Both the position numbers and the translations under genes were made by a program. The notes under the pieces were generated by a model. The model was not told where the DNA came from. It searched no databases and saw only the letters and a list, made by a program, of their open reading frames with translations. Shown here piece after piece: positions 45,623 to 56,052 of a DNA stretch of 64,000 nt; position 1 is the first letter of the stretch; every line of letters starts with the position of its first letter. The stretch is taken from NCBI GenBank assembly GCA_022560025.1, contig JAFISE010000065.1, positions 1 through 64,000 of the forward strand, given 5' to 3'. The stretch is from Stagonosporopsis chrysanthemi. Taxonomy: Eukaryota > Ascomycota > Dothideomycetes > Pleosporales > Didymellaceae.

Positions 45623-46947
45623 ATGGCCCTGCCCCTTCGCTGTGCTCGCTCCCGCGCAGCGATGCCGGCCCAGCTGCGCTGCATCCGCGCCTCGCCGTTC
45701 TCGACCTCCACAAGCCGCCCAGCGAGCAGAATCAACCACGACGTCAGGATCACCAGGTGCGGCCGCTGTCCCACGCACGCGCGGCGGATTGCTGATACTC
45801 GCGCAGAACCGGAAAGCCCATCTTGACCGTGTCCGCCGGCCGGTCCTCACTCGGAGGTGCGCAGTAGTTGGTGATCATTATGGATCAGCACGCTCACACA
45901 CAGATGCAGGCTACACAGCGACCGTATTCGGAGCGACAGGCTTCCTGGGACGGTACATTGTCAACAGGCTCGGTGCGTCCCTTTCTGTGCGGGATCTGGT
46001 CTCGAGGCGCTAACTGGCGGACAGCTCGCTCAGGATGCACCGTCATTGTGCCCTTCCGCGAGGAGATGGCCAAGCGCCACCTCAAGGTCGCCGGTGACCT
46101 TGGCCGCGTCGTCTTCATGGAAATGGACCTGCGCAACACGGCGTCGATCGAGGAGAGCGTGCGGCACTCTGACATTGTCTACAACCTCATTGGTCGCGAC
46201 TACCCCACCAAGAACTTCGACCTGTCCGACGTCCATGTCGAAGGCACTGAGCGCATCGCCGAGGCCGTTGCAAAGTACGACATTGACCGCTATGTCCATG
46301 TTTCCTCGCACAGCGCGCAGCTCGACTCGCCCTCGGAGTTCTACCGCACCAAGGCGCAGGGCGAGAAGGTAGCTCGCTCCATCTACCCGGAGACGACCAT
46401 TGTTCGCCCTGCGCCCATGTTCGGCTACGAGGACCGTCTGCTGCACCGCCTGGCGTCGCCCTCCAACGTCATCACGTCCAACTGGCTGCAGGAGCGCTTC
46501 CACCCGGTCCACGCCATCGACGTGGCCATGGCGCTCGAGACGATGCTGCACGACGACACGACGGCCGCCGAGACGTACGAGCTGTACGGCCCCACCGAGT
46601 ACACGATGGCGGAGCTCAACGACCTGGTGGAGCGCGAGGCGATGAAGAAGCGGCGCCACGTCAACGTGCCCAAGGCGCTCCTCAAGCCCGTGGCCAAGTA
46701 CGCCAACAAGCTGCTCTGGTGGCCCGTGCACTCTGCCGACGAGGTGGAGCGCGAGTTTATCGACCAGTACATTGACCCGCAGGCCAAGACGTTCAAGGAC
46801 CTGGACATCGAGCCCGTGGAGCTGGCCAGCCTGACGTTTGAGTACCTCAAGGGCTACCGCAGCAGCTCGTACTACGACCTGCCGCCCATGTCGGAGCGGG
46901 AGAAGCGCGAGGAGAAGAAGTATCTGCATGTCATTGACGACCAGTAG
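45623..46947 (+). CDS. nuo40: NADH:ubiquinone oxidoreductase 40 kDa subunit (NDUFA9 homologue)
   Basis: Accessory subunit of mitochondrial complex I, an SDR-fold protein binding NADPH. Exons 45623-45756, 45807-45856, 45904-45972 and 46025-46947 (introns 50, 47 and 52 bp), 391 aa. The first roughly 30 residues are Arg/Ala/Ser-rich, a mitochondrial presequence. The nucleotide motif TVFGATGFLGRYIVN is assembled in exon 3, and joining exon 4 gives ARSGCTVIVPFREEMAKRHL. Other family landmarks: VYNLIGRDYPTKNFDL, YVHVSSHSA and FYRTKAQGEKVAR. Three of four exons are very short, so simple ORF calling would miss the N-terminus. Confidence 0.95.
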
Positions 46948-47346
46948 GAGATTTCAATCTTGCGACGCGTGTGGTTTAGTTGTGTGTGTGGGTTGTGTGT
47001 CTGTGTGTAAATATCCTCGGCTTTTCCCCCCCTTTGACAGACTCCTCGGATCGGTAGAATCCCAGATTGTTTCTTTTGTGAGTGAGGCTTGTGCACGACG
47101 TTCTTGTGACTGCCATTATTATGCAAGTGGGTGTATGGCCCGTGTCTGCAACAACGGCGATTATCAAAACAGTCTACATACAGTATCTATACATGCACTC
47201 GTGAGTAGCCGAGTAATTAAGTAGCCCACACCACGCCCCAAAACGCCCAAAACACCGTGTCTTATGCAACCCCCTCCCCCCAACTTTTATTACTACCTCA
47301 AACCCCACCCCTCCCCCAATTCAAATAAACACCCCAAACACCCCCC
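46948..47346. other. Convergent 3' intergenic region
   Basis: About 400 bp between the complex I gene and the rhomboid gene; contains a GT-rich stretch (46,978-47,008). No gene seen. Confidence 0.5.
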
Positions 47347-48246
47347 TCACACCCTCGCCCCCGCCTCGGGACTCCGCGGCCCCCCACCCAACGGCACGCC
47401 CCCACTCGTCGTAGGCAGGACGCCATACCTTCCATACGTCTTCTGGTCCACACTGACATAGTGCGGCAGCCTGCCCAGCAAGTTCGCTTTCGTCTCCAGC
47501 CAGCGCAGGATCTTCTCGTGCGGGACCAGGAACTTGATCCAGCCCAGGGCCCACAGGTAGCCGATGGCGGCGCCGCAGAGGTGGCCGAGGAGGCTGGCGT
47601 GCGGGAGGAGGATGCTGGTGGCGAGGATGAGGGGGAGGGGGGTCGTCCAGGTGGGGATGTGGTAGGGGCCGAGGCTGGGGGTGGGTTAGTGGGTGGGTGG
47701 GTGGGTGTGGGAGAGGATTGGGAGGGGCGTACCTGAACTTGGGGGTGGTTTTGTGCTGCTTCATGACCTCTGCAGAGAGCAGGAGGAAGACCCAGACGCT
47801 GGTGGTTTTGTCAGTTGCCGCGGCATATGTGCGTGTGTCTGGGGGCACTACCTCGCGCCCATGACGGCCGTGTTGGCGCGGAACACAAACTTCTCCAGCA
47901 GCGTGTAGATGCCGCCGGGCAGGGTGCCAAACGGCCCCGTGAACAGCGCCAGGGTGACGAGGGTGCCGAACTCGGCCTCGAAGCGCTCCAGCAGCGGGGC
48001 CAGCGCGACGGCGTTGACGGCCATGTGGAACAGGTTGAGGTGCATCAGCGGGAACAGGTTCAGGCGGTGCATCTGCGTCAGGTCCATCTTGGCCGGCTCG
48101 AGGCGCGCAAACTCGCGCAGCCACGGCAGCGGCAGCGTCGCGAGCCACAGGCCGATGATGGCCAGCAGCAGCAGCCGCGTCGCCAGCGGCAGGCGCAGCA
48201 GGTACGAGCGCAGGCGGGCCGGGTTGAGCTGCGTGTACGAGGCCAT
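47347..48246 (-). CDS. RBD2: Rhomboid family intramembrane serine protease
   Basis: Exons 47852-48246, 47733-47798 and 47347-47674, introns of 53 and 58 bp, 262 aa. Several membrane segments are visible (LATRLLLLAIIGLWLATL, LFHMAVNAVALAPLL, LGTL...). The catalytic motif GASVWVF is produced only by splicing: the Ser132 codon is AG|C across the first intron. The catalytic His185 is in LLGHLCGAAIGY. N-terminal PLMHLNLFHMAVN matches Golgi/ER Rbd2-type rhomboids, which in other fungi act in SREBP cleavage and hypoxia response; that role is family knowledge, not seen here. It shares a 259 bp divergent promoter with GAA1. Confidence 0.92.
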
Positions 48247-48300
48247 GGCGGCGCGCGGGCTGTGAGGGCGAGGTCGCGTTGGGGCGGCGGCCGAGGGGCA

Positions 48301-48327
48301 GGACGGGCAGGACGGGCAGGACGGGCA
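48301..48327. repeat. Three 9 bp tandem repeats in a promoter
   Basis: GGACGGGCA three times head to tail, 55-80 bp upstream of the rhomboid start codon, in the region shared with GAA1. Confidence 0.7.
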
Positions 48328-48505
48328 GGACCCAGGACGACATACGACTGTCGACATGCGACAGACAGACAGCAGACGGAACGGCCGACTAGCGCCCATC
48401 CTTGGGCGGCCCGCGCCCAGCCCAGCACCACGGCATGCAGCGCCCGCCGTGTCCACGCACCTCGTCCTCCTGAGCGCGCCGCGCAGCAATTGAGCGGCGG
48501 GCACC

Positions 48506-50600
48506 ATGGCCCTGATTTGTGAGTGCGCTGCTGCTGCTGCTGCTGCTGCTGCTACTACTATTACCCGCGAGGCGCTGCTGACTGTCCAGCCTCGATCCTG
48601 GCGCTGCGGCGCGACGCCCGCGTCCTCCGCATCCCGCCCTACCTCGCCGCGCTGTGTCTGCTCGTCGGCATCGCGTGGCTGCTGGTGCTGCCGCTGAACG
48701 ACTACTCGCGCAACACGTACATCTCGGAGAACGCGCTGCTGCCGGGCCAGGTGCACACGTACTTTGGCGGCAGCGAGCACAACGTCTTCCGCGCATACCG
48801 CCAGGAAGTGTGGGCGCTGCGCGATGCGCCCGCCGACGAGTATGTCTGGCACCGTCGGCAACCTCCCACAGTGCTAACCACAGCAGACGCTCCCGCAGGC
48901 TGGGCGACATGTTCCGCGCCAACAAGCTCAAGGTCGCGACGCAAAAGTACGCCTACCGTGTCTCCAACACGACCGTCGCCGGCGAGAACGTCTACGCCGT
49001 GCTGCAGGGCCCGCGCGCCGACGCCACCGAGGCCCTCGTGCTGGTCGGCGCCTGGTCCAACATGGCCGGCGACATCAACACGTCGGGCGTCGCGCTGGTC
49101 CTGACGCTGGCCCGCTACTTCAAGCGCTGGAGCCTGTGGAGCAAGGACATTATCTTCCTGGTGCCCGGCGACAGCACCGTCGGCCCCCAGGCCTGGGTCG
49201 ACGCCTACCACGACGCCCACGACGCCCGCTACGTCGAGCCGCTGCCCCTCAAGAGCGGCGCCCTGCAGGCCGCCGTCGCCGTCGACTACCCGGCCGGGCC
49301 CTGGGGCCACCGCTACGACAAGCTGCACGTCCAGTACGACGGCATCAACGGCCAGCTGCCCAACCTCGACCTCTTCAACACGGCCGTGCAGATCGCCTCG
49401 AGCCAGATGGGCATCTCGTGCGCCATCCAGCGCATGTTTGCCCCGCGCGCCGCCTACGCCGACCGCCTGCAGACGATGCTGCGCGGCATGCTGGCCCAGG
49501 CCCTCGGCCACGCCACGGGCCCGCACTCGGCCTTCATCCCCTACCACGTCGACGCCATCACGCTCACCACCGTCGGCGACGGCTGGCACGACGAGATGTC
49601 GCTGGGCAAGACGCTCGAGTCGCTGTTCCGCAGCCTCAACAACCTGCTCGAGCACCTGCACCAGAGCTTCTTCTTCTACCTGCTCGTCCACGCCACCCGC
49701 TTCATCAGCATCGGCACCTACCTGCCCTCGGCCATGCTGATTGCCGTCAGCTTCTCCATCACCTCGATTGGCCTGTGGATTGCGAGCGGCCGCCCTGACG
49801 CGGCGGCGACGGCGACGGCTGGAACTAAGAACGAGAGTGAGGAGTCTAAAGATGACAGTGAGGAGTCTAAGATTGACAGCGACGAGTCTAAGATTGACAG
49901 CGACGAGCCTAAGATGGACAGCGACGAGTCTAAGACCGACAGCGAGGAACACAAGACCGACAGCGACGCCCTCCTCCTCGTCGAACAAAACGGCGCCCGC
50001 GCCCTCGTCCCCACCGCCCTCACCTCCATCGCCGAACGGCCCCTCTTCCTCCCCCTCCTCTTCGTCCTAACCATCCACACCCTCTCCCTGATCCCCCTCT
50101 ACCTCTACAACACCTGGGACGCGCACCAGCTCGGCGCCCTGCACATCGCCTTCGCCAACAGCACAACCCTCGTCCCCCTCGCCATCGCCTGGTTCTTCTC
50201 CGAACTGCGCCCCCTGTCCCCCCGCGAAGTAACCCTCATCCAATCCTTCTCCCTCCTGCTGCTAGGCATGTTCCTCGCCGCCCTCGCCACCCTCAACTTC
50301 TCCCAGTCGGTCCTGGTCGGCGTCCTCGCCGCGCCCCTCGCCTTCGTCCGCCGCTGCCCCTCCACATGGAAAACAGCCCCGCAGCTGCTCCTCCTCGCCG
50401 CCCTGAACCCCACCATCGTTGCGACCTGGGGCTCCGCGCTGCTGGGCGCCGACCTGCACGCTGCGCTTGTCAGCGCCGCGCTGGGCTGGGGAGTCAGCGG
50501 CCTGTGGACGCAGGTCACGGTGTGGCTGGTGTGGTTCCCCGCGTGGGTTGTTGGCGGGGTCGTGGTGGCGGGTGGGGTGATGGAGGGGGGGTTGTTGTGA
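48506..50600 (+). CDS. GAA1: GPI transamidase component Gaa1
   Basis: ER membrane subunit of the GPI transamidase, which attaches GPI anchors to proteins. Exons 48506-48518, 48590-48839 and 48887-50600, introns of 71 and 47 bp, 658 aa. The 13 bp first exon (MALI plus one base) is set by donor GTGAGT and acceptor GTCCAG; the second intron uses GTATGT...CAGCAG and joins PADE to RSRRLGDMFRANKLK. Landmarks: first membrane segment CLLVGIAWLLVLPLNDYSRN, YISENALLPGQV, the luminal peptidase-like domain (VLVGAWSN, FLVPGD, VDAYHD) and a cluster of C-terminal membrane segments. Between them is a hydrophilic loop with an acidic seven-residue tandem repeat. The first intron contains a (CTG)n run. Confidence 0.94.
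48528..48553. repeat. (CTG)n run within the first GAA1 intron
   Basis: About eight perfect CTG units in the 71 bp intron, followed by CTA/TTA variants. Confidence 0.85.
49833..49967. repeat. Coding minisatellite, 21 bp unit, in GAA1
   Basis: About six degenerate copies of a 21 bp unit encoding DSDESKI-like heptads (variants DSEESKI, DSDEPKM, DSDESKT, DSEEHKT). Length stays a multiple of three, so copy-number change would keep the frame. Confidence 0.85.
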
Positions 50601-50870
50601 GTCGATTCATCCCACCGATTAGATCAGATCAGTGTAGCTCTATAAGTGGAATGGCGCAGGGGATGCGAGGGGATGGAAGGGAGAGAGAGAGAGAAAATCA
50701 GTCACTCTGTGGGCGGGCTCTAGTTGCGTGTAGTACTGTCGTGTTAGGTAGAAGCATCTAATCCGACCGCATTGCCCCCCTTGTAAGTAAGAAGACAGCA
50801 GGACAGGTGATTACTAACGTACAGCACCTACAACGCAACGCACATTATAGTATATTATATAGGATAGAAT

Positions 50871-50875
<5 letters not shown>

Positions 50876-50962
<87 letters not shown>
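50876..50962. repeat. (AC)n microsatellite
   Basis: 87 bp of uninterrupted AC dinucleotides between the converging 3' ends of GAA1 and MSN5. The rest of 50,601-51,066 shows no gene. Confidence 0.98.
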
Positions 50963-50965
<3 letters not shown>

Positions 50966-51066
50966 TAACTACGCCACTCTTTCTCTCTACTTTTACTTTT
51001 ACTTCTACCAACACTTACTGCTCGCCAACCAGATAAGTCCCCCACCTCCTCCCACGCCAGAAATCC

Positions 51067-54000
51067 TCACGACTCCCCCCCAAACATATCTGCCACGCCC
51101 CCCAAATCCGGACTCGCCCCTCTCCCCAACCCCCCCAACGGCGCCTGATCAACCGCCATGTACTGCTCCATGGCCGCACTCCTCTTCTTATGCTGCTGCT
51201 GCTGGGCGCCGCCGCGCTGAATGCGGCCCTGCTCATGGATACTAACGCCCTTGATGCTGCTGAGCAGATCGAGGATAATGGCGCGCTGGACGCGGTCGTC
51301 CGAGGGATTCGCGGCAGCCAGCTTGGCGAGGCGGCGGTCGACGCGCGCGGGGTCCGCCATGCCGGGGAGGGAGAGGATGATGGAGCGCGGGAGGGCCGGG
51401 TCGAGGTGGATGGTTGCTGCGATGAGGGAGGCGAGGTCCTTTTGGCAGTCGACGAAGTAGGGGTCGTGCAGCGAGGTGATTGCCGATTTGAGGATGTCGT
51501 TGCAGAAGTAGGTGCGGATGGGGGAGGGGGCTTTGAAGCGCGGGAGGAGCGAGCGCAGCACGCGCACCGTGGTGACGACGGAGCGGGTGTCGCGCACGCG
51601 GATGGTGGAGTTGCAGAACATGAGGATGGGTTCGAGGACGGAGGGGGTGGTGAGGAGGAAGTCGCACATTGGGGGCGCGCTGGGGTCGCGCTGGGGGTGG
51701 TCTTCCGAGCGCCCGAATTCTGGGGGGGGGGGGGGGTTAGTATGCGCTCACACTGAGGAGGGTTGTGAGTAAGCTTGACGTACCTTGTCGGGAATCGAGG
51801 AGAACAGCAACAAGCGACACGGACGAGTACGTGAGCTGGCGCAGAATGCTCTCCGTCTTCATCTCGTCCGTGAGGTTGTCGTTCTCCCCCGACTCGGCCA
51901 CCTGCCTCGCGACCTCGCTCCACTCGGAGGAGATCTTCCTGTCCAGCTCTCTAAACAGACCCTGGACCATCGGCGGCAGGAAGTGCGACCGCAGGTGTGC
52001 TGGACAACCTTCAATGAGATGCGTGGAGACGGTCAGCAGGACGGACAAGTGGTGTGCCGTCAAGGCATGAGCGTGCCCGAACAGCGCCTGGCTGAGCGGC
52101 CCAGGGAGCTCGGAGATGCCGTAGAAGTGGTCGCGGAACTTGGTCAACGAGTACAGAATATAGTACGAGCTCTCCCTGATCTGCCGCACGGTGCCTCTTA
52201 TCGTAGACGCAAACCCCTCGTACGTCGACTTGGAGCCGCTCACGCGCGCGAAGAAGTCGTCTCGGCTTTCGGTAGAGATGCCGGCCTGCCAGAACCTATC
52301 CGTCAGCACCCTGCGAATGACTTGCTGCAGCTCAGGCGGCAGATGCGACCAATTGCTGTCGATGTCGTTGAAGGCCTGCGCGTGGCTGACCAGCTGCAAA
52401 AGGTTGGGGAGCAGCGTTGGGATTGCCTCTGCCCACAGCGCAGCCGCGGTCTCATACGCAGGCGAGCTTTCCCGCAGCTTCTCTGTCGACGCGGCAAGCA
52501 GCGTCTTGGTCAGGCGAAGCGGAAGTTGTTGCGACCGCTCAAGCACTGCAGCCTGCAGGGCCTGCCCTTCGCTGCCGAGTGGTTGGATTGACCAGTCCTG
52601 TACGCCGCGGAAGTTGTTTGCAGCGAGAAACTCCGGCAGCTGGCCCATGCCGAGGATGCTGCAGAAAGACCGGAAGTCCGAAATGGACTCTGAGAAACCG
52701 TCGTTGCTCCAGGCGTCCTTGACCTGGTTCAGCATCTGCCGCATGCGCTGCTCTTGCGTAGCCTTGTCTAATGTCGTACATCTATGAATGATAATGAAAA
52801 GAAAAGCGGAATATGCCATCCGCTGGCGCTCGTCGGTCGTGGGGTCAGCGATCATCTCGTTGACCTTGTTCTCTAACTGTTCGTACACGTTCATAAAGTC
52901 ATCGGCGAACTTCATCGCCAGCTTCTGCATCTCCAAACTGCAGATGCGCTCTAGATCCTTGACCGCATCCGAGTACTGGGCAAACTCGGGGTTGTCGGCA
53001 AGCCGGATGGTGAGCATGTACTCGAGGAAACTCAGGGCAAAGGCAGAGCGGTCTGGTAATGCTTTGGTTGAGAATGTAGACATGAGCGAGATGACCTTCT
53101 TCGCGATTTCAGGATCCTCGAAACGTGCCTGCAGGATCTGCCGCCCCCACTCCTCAAACGAGTTCTCCATGGTCGCGCGCTTTCGCTCGTCCTCTTGCAT
53201 ATCTTCGCCCTGTGTGTTCAGCCACTTCAGATAGCCCTTGATTGCGGCGTCGATGACGGTGACCTGGGCATCGACTTGCAGAACGGCGGCAGAGTTCTTG
53301 GAGAACGTCTGCGGCTGGAAAGCGGGCTTGTCGTTGTACAGGGTCGAGAGCATAGTGGTCGCTTGGGTGAGGATGTGCTGCATGGCCTCGACCGGTGTTC
53401 GTCGGACAAGAACCTCGACGACATCTGCGCAGAACCTACGGTAGTTGCCCAGGAAAGCATGGCGTTCCGGCACTGTATCGATGTCTTCGTTCAAGAATTG
53501 CAGGGTGATATCTTCTGTGTCTTCGGGTAACGATTCATAGCGGATCAGACGCGCGCAGCACGTTTCCAGGAGGCCGCCGACCATGGATGTGACGACGTCA
53601 GAGTCGCGAACGACGCGCGACCGCAGCAGCTTCGTCCAGCAGTGAAGCACGGGTATTGAGACGACGAGACTCGGATTCCGGAGGATATCGTAGAGGAAGC
53701 CGAAAACACCAGCGAGGTCGCTGCCTTCGGGGATGCTCTGTGGTTTCTGCTCAATGAAGAGCCCGAGGCTGTTAGCCAGCTGTAAATCATTAGTGCAGCT
53801 CGAAACATCTCCCAGACTCGCAGAGATCATACCTCAGACAGCTTCTTGCACAGGGTGTACTTCTGGTCGTCTAGGTCGTCGATATTCATGTCCGCCAGCG
53901 TCCAGTTGTACACCTCGCGCAAGAGCGACACGCTGCCTGGCGTGAACATGGGACACACCAGCTGCTGGAACTCGTCCTCGTGGAGATGGCTTCGGCTGTA

Positions 54001-54927
54001 GATGGCTTGCAAGACTTCGACCGCAGCCTGTGGTTGTCAGCACTGAACACCCCTAACCGAGACACCTCATACCAACTGCAGCTCCACCACGGGGACCGAC
54101 AGGGCCTTGCAAACAGCCTCAATAACGCCCGTCGCCGCGATTGCCTTGGGGATGATCCACGGCATAGCAGCGCGCAGCGCATTCATCGTCTTGGCGCCCG
54201 ACGCCCGCACGGCCTCCTGGTTCTGGTAGTCCTGCGCCAGACACCAGGCCAGGTTGTCGCACAGCCTCTTCAGCCAGCCGCCGTCCCCACAGCGCACATC
54301 CAGGCTCTTGTCTCGCGTGGGGAGCTGCTCGTGCAGGACGTGCAGCGGGGTGAAGATCTCGACGCAGGCACGGCCCAGGTCGCTGCCGCGCAGGCCGGCC
54401 GTGGCGTCTTCGCGGTTGAAGACCTCCTCGGACAGCGTTTCGAGGACGTAGAGCACAATGGCTTGGTGGTGCAGCGAGGTCGTCCACAGCGCGACCAGCT
54501 GCTCGTCCATGTTCAGCCACTCGGCGCCCCAGCTGCGCTTTGCGACTTCTGTCCATAGCTGCGCGACCTTGTTCCGGAAGTACGCCTGGTCCGTCTCGGT
54601 GACGTTGCGCGCCAGCTCGAGCACATAGTCCTTCAGCACGGCGCCCTGGTCGACGGTCAAGTCGTCCCAGTGGTACTTGATCGAGTACTCGAGCAGGCCG
54701 AGGCCGTAGTATCTGACGTGGACGAGCTGCGACTGGTCGGCGGCGAGCGTGTAGCCGTGCGAGGGCGCGTTGGGGTCGCGCTTCGCCTGCTCGAGGTATT
54801 CGGTGGCCTGCCGGCGGGTGTCGTTGCTCGACGAGGGCGCGTAGACGGCCTGGATGGCCTCGAGGACCTGCGAGAAGTCCGAGGCGTGGCCGTTGCTCTG
54901 CGGGGCGCCGTCGGCCGCAGCGTTCAT
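51067..54927 (-). CDS. MSN5: Karyopherin-beta exportin Msn5 / exportin-5
   Basis: Nuclear export receptor of the importin-beta superfamily; yeast Msn5 exports phosphorylated transcription factors. Exons 54073-54927, 53833-54027, 51784-53779 and 51067-51719, introns of 45, 53 and 64 bp, about 1,232 aa, the expected length. The N-terminal region has an importin-beta N-terminal-like helix pair (ILEAIQAVY-type start, RRQATEYLEQAK, VRYYGLGLLEYSIKYHWDDL) and an Xpo1-like domain (AQLWTEVAKRSWGAEW). HEAT-type helical repeats continue to the end. The last intron has a run of 15 C residues (15 G on the plus strand, 51722-51736) as its pyrimidine tract. Start: the ATG at 54927 begins the conserved N-terminus; the frame is open further upstream. 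Confidence 0.93.
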
Positions 54928-56052
54928 GGTGGAGGCGGCTGCCGAGGAGTGCAGCGGTCGCGGGGCGAGGCCGAGCCCTGAGAAGAGGTCCTGTGCTGGG
55001 ATCAATATGCGTGCAGACGGCAGTGATGGCGCGGGGTGCTGGCTGGGCTGCTGGAGCGGCGGCGGGGGATGCTCAGCGGGCGGGCAGACGAACAGGGAGA
55101 GAGAACGCAGGAGGCACCGCAGTTTGGGCAGAGAGGAAGCTTTGGCGCGCTTTGCCGCGACCGTCACCAAAAGCCGGTGAAGGGTCAAACGGACTGGCAC
55201 ACGGGCGCCGCTTGCACAAACGGGGCGCACTGCTGGGTGCAATGTGCGCCGAGGCCAGCAGGCTCATTTTCCCACGTCGCCGTCTCACAGACGCGTCTCG
55301 CAGGCAATCACGCGTAGAGGCGTCGCGGTGTCAGCTGCCTGCCAGGCAGACGTCGTTTCAGAAGGCTATCCCGTCTACGTCCCCCGGACAGCGCCAGCAG
55401 CTATATACGCCCGTCGCTCGACTGGCCGCGCCTCAGCTCAGCATACGCTGAGCATCAGGCGTGGCAGTAGATCCGAAGTATGGGCGCAGAGAGCTGACGG
55501 CGTGACCTTGATCGTTCGACATTACATCAAAGTGGATGCTGACTGGCCCAACAAACGCCTGCCGGCCCTGCGCGATAGCCGAGTCCTCTGAGCTGCAGGG
55601 CCTGGGATCCGTATCTGCACGTGTGAGCGACATAGCGCGGGGAAGCTCGATCGACGCATTGGATCAGTCGTGCATGAGAGTGTGCGGGCGACGTGTCAAC
55701 GCGTACGGCGTGACTTGTAAATAGTGTTCTACAGCGACGAGTACGGCGATGAAGACCACGGCGCAAAGACACGGCTGAATGAAGCACTAAAACTTGATTT
55801 CCACATGCATAGTCTCGAGGCTGATGTAATCAGAGATGGTTCTCCTGAACTCACCTTTGAGCTTAGGTCTCTCATACACGCACACACACACACAACGGTC
55901 ACAGCCCACAACTACAGCCACAACATGCACCATACTCCTCAAACCGCGCAGACGTACACACGAGGAAAACACTGCGCTTGACGTGCCTCTACAGCCTGTA
56001 CACACAACCCCCTCCCTCTCACCCACATCACCGCATACCCACCCCCCCCCCC
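54928..56052. other. Intergenic, 1.1 kb
   Basis: MSN5 promoter side plus the 3' flank of the GH5 gene. A short CA-rich run near 55,880 and a C-run at 56,041. No gene seen. Confidence 0.5.

Noticed and set aside
46030..46929. 299-codon minus-strand frame
   Set aside because: Antisense to the complex I subunit gene; low-complexity Val/Leu/Arg translation.
48702..49988. 428-codon minus-strand frame
   Set aside because: GC-rich antisense shadow of GAA1; Val/Gly/Ala-rich translation without domains.
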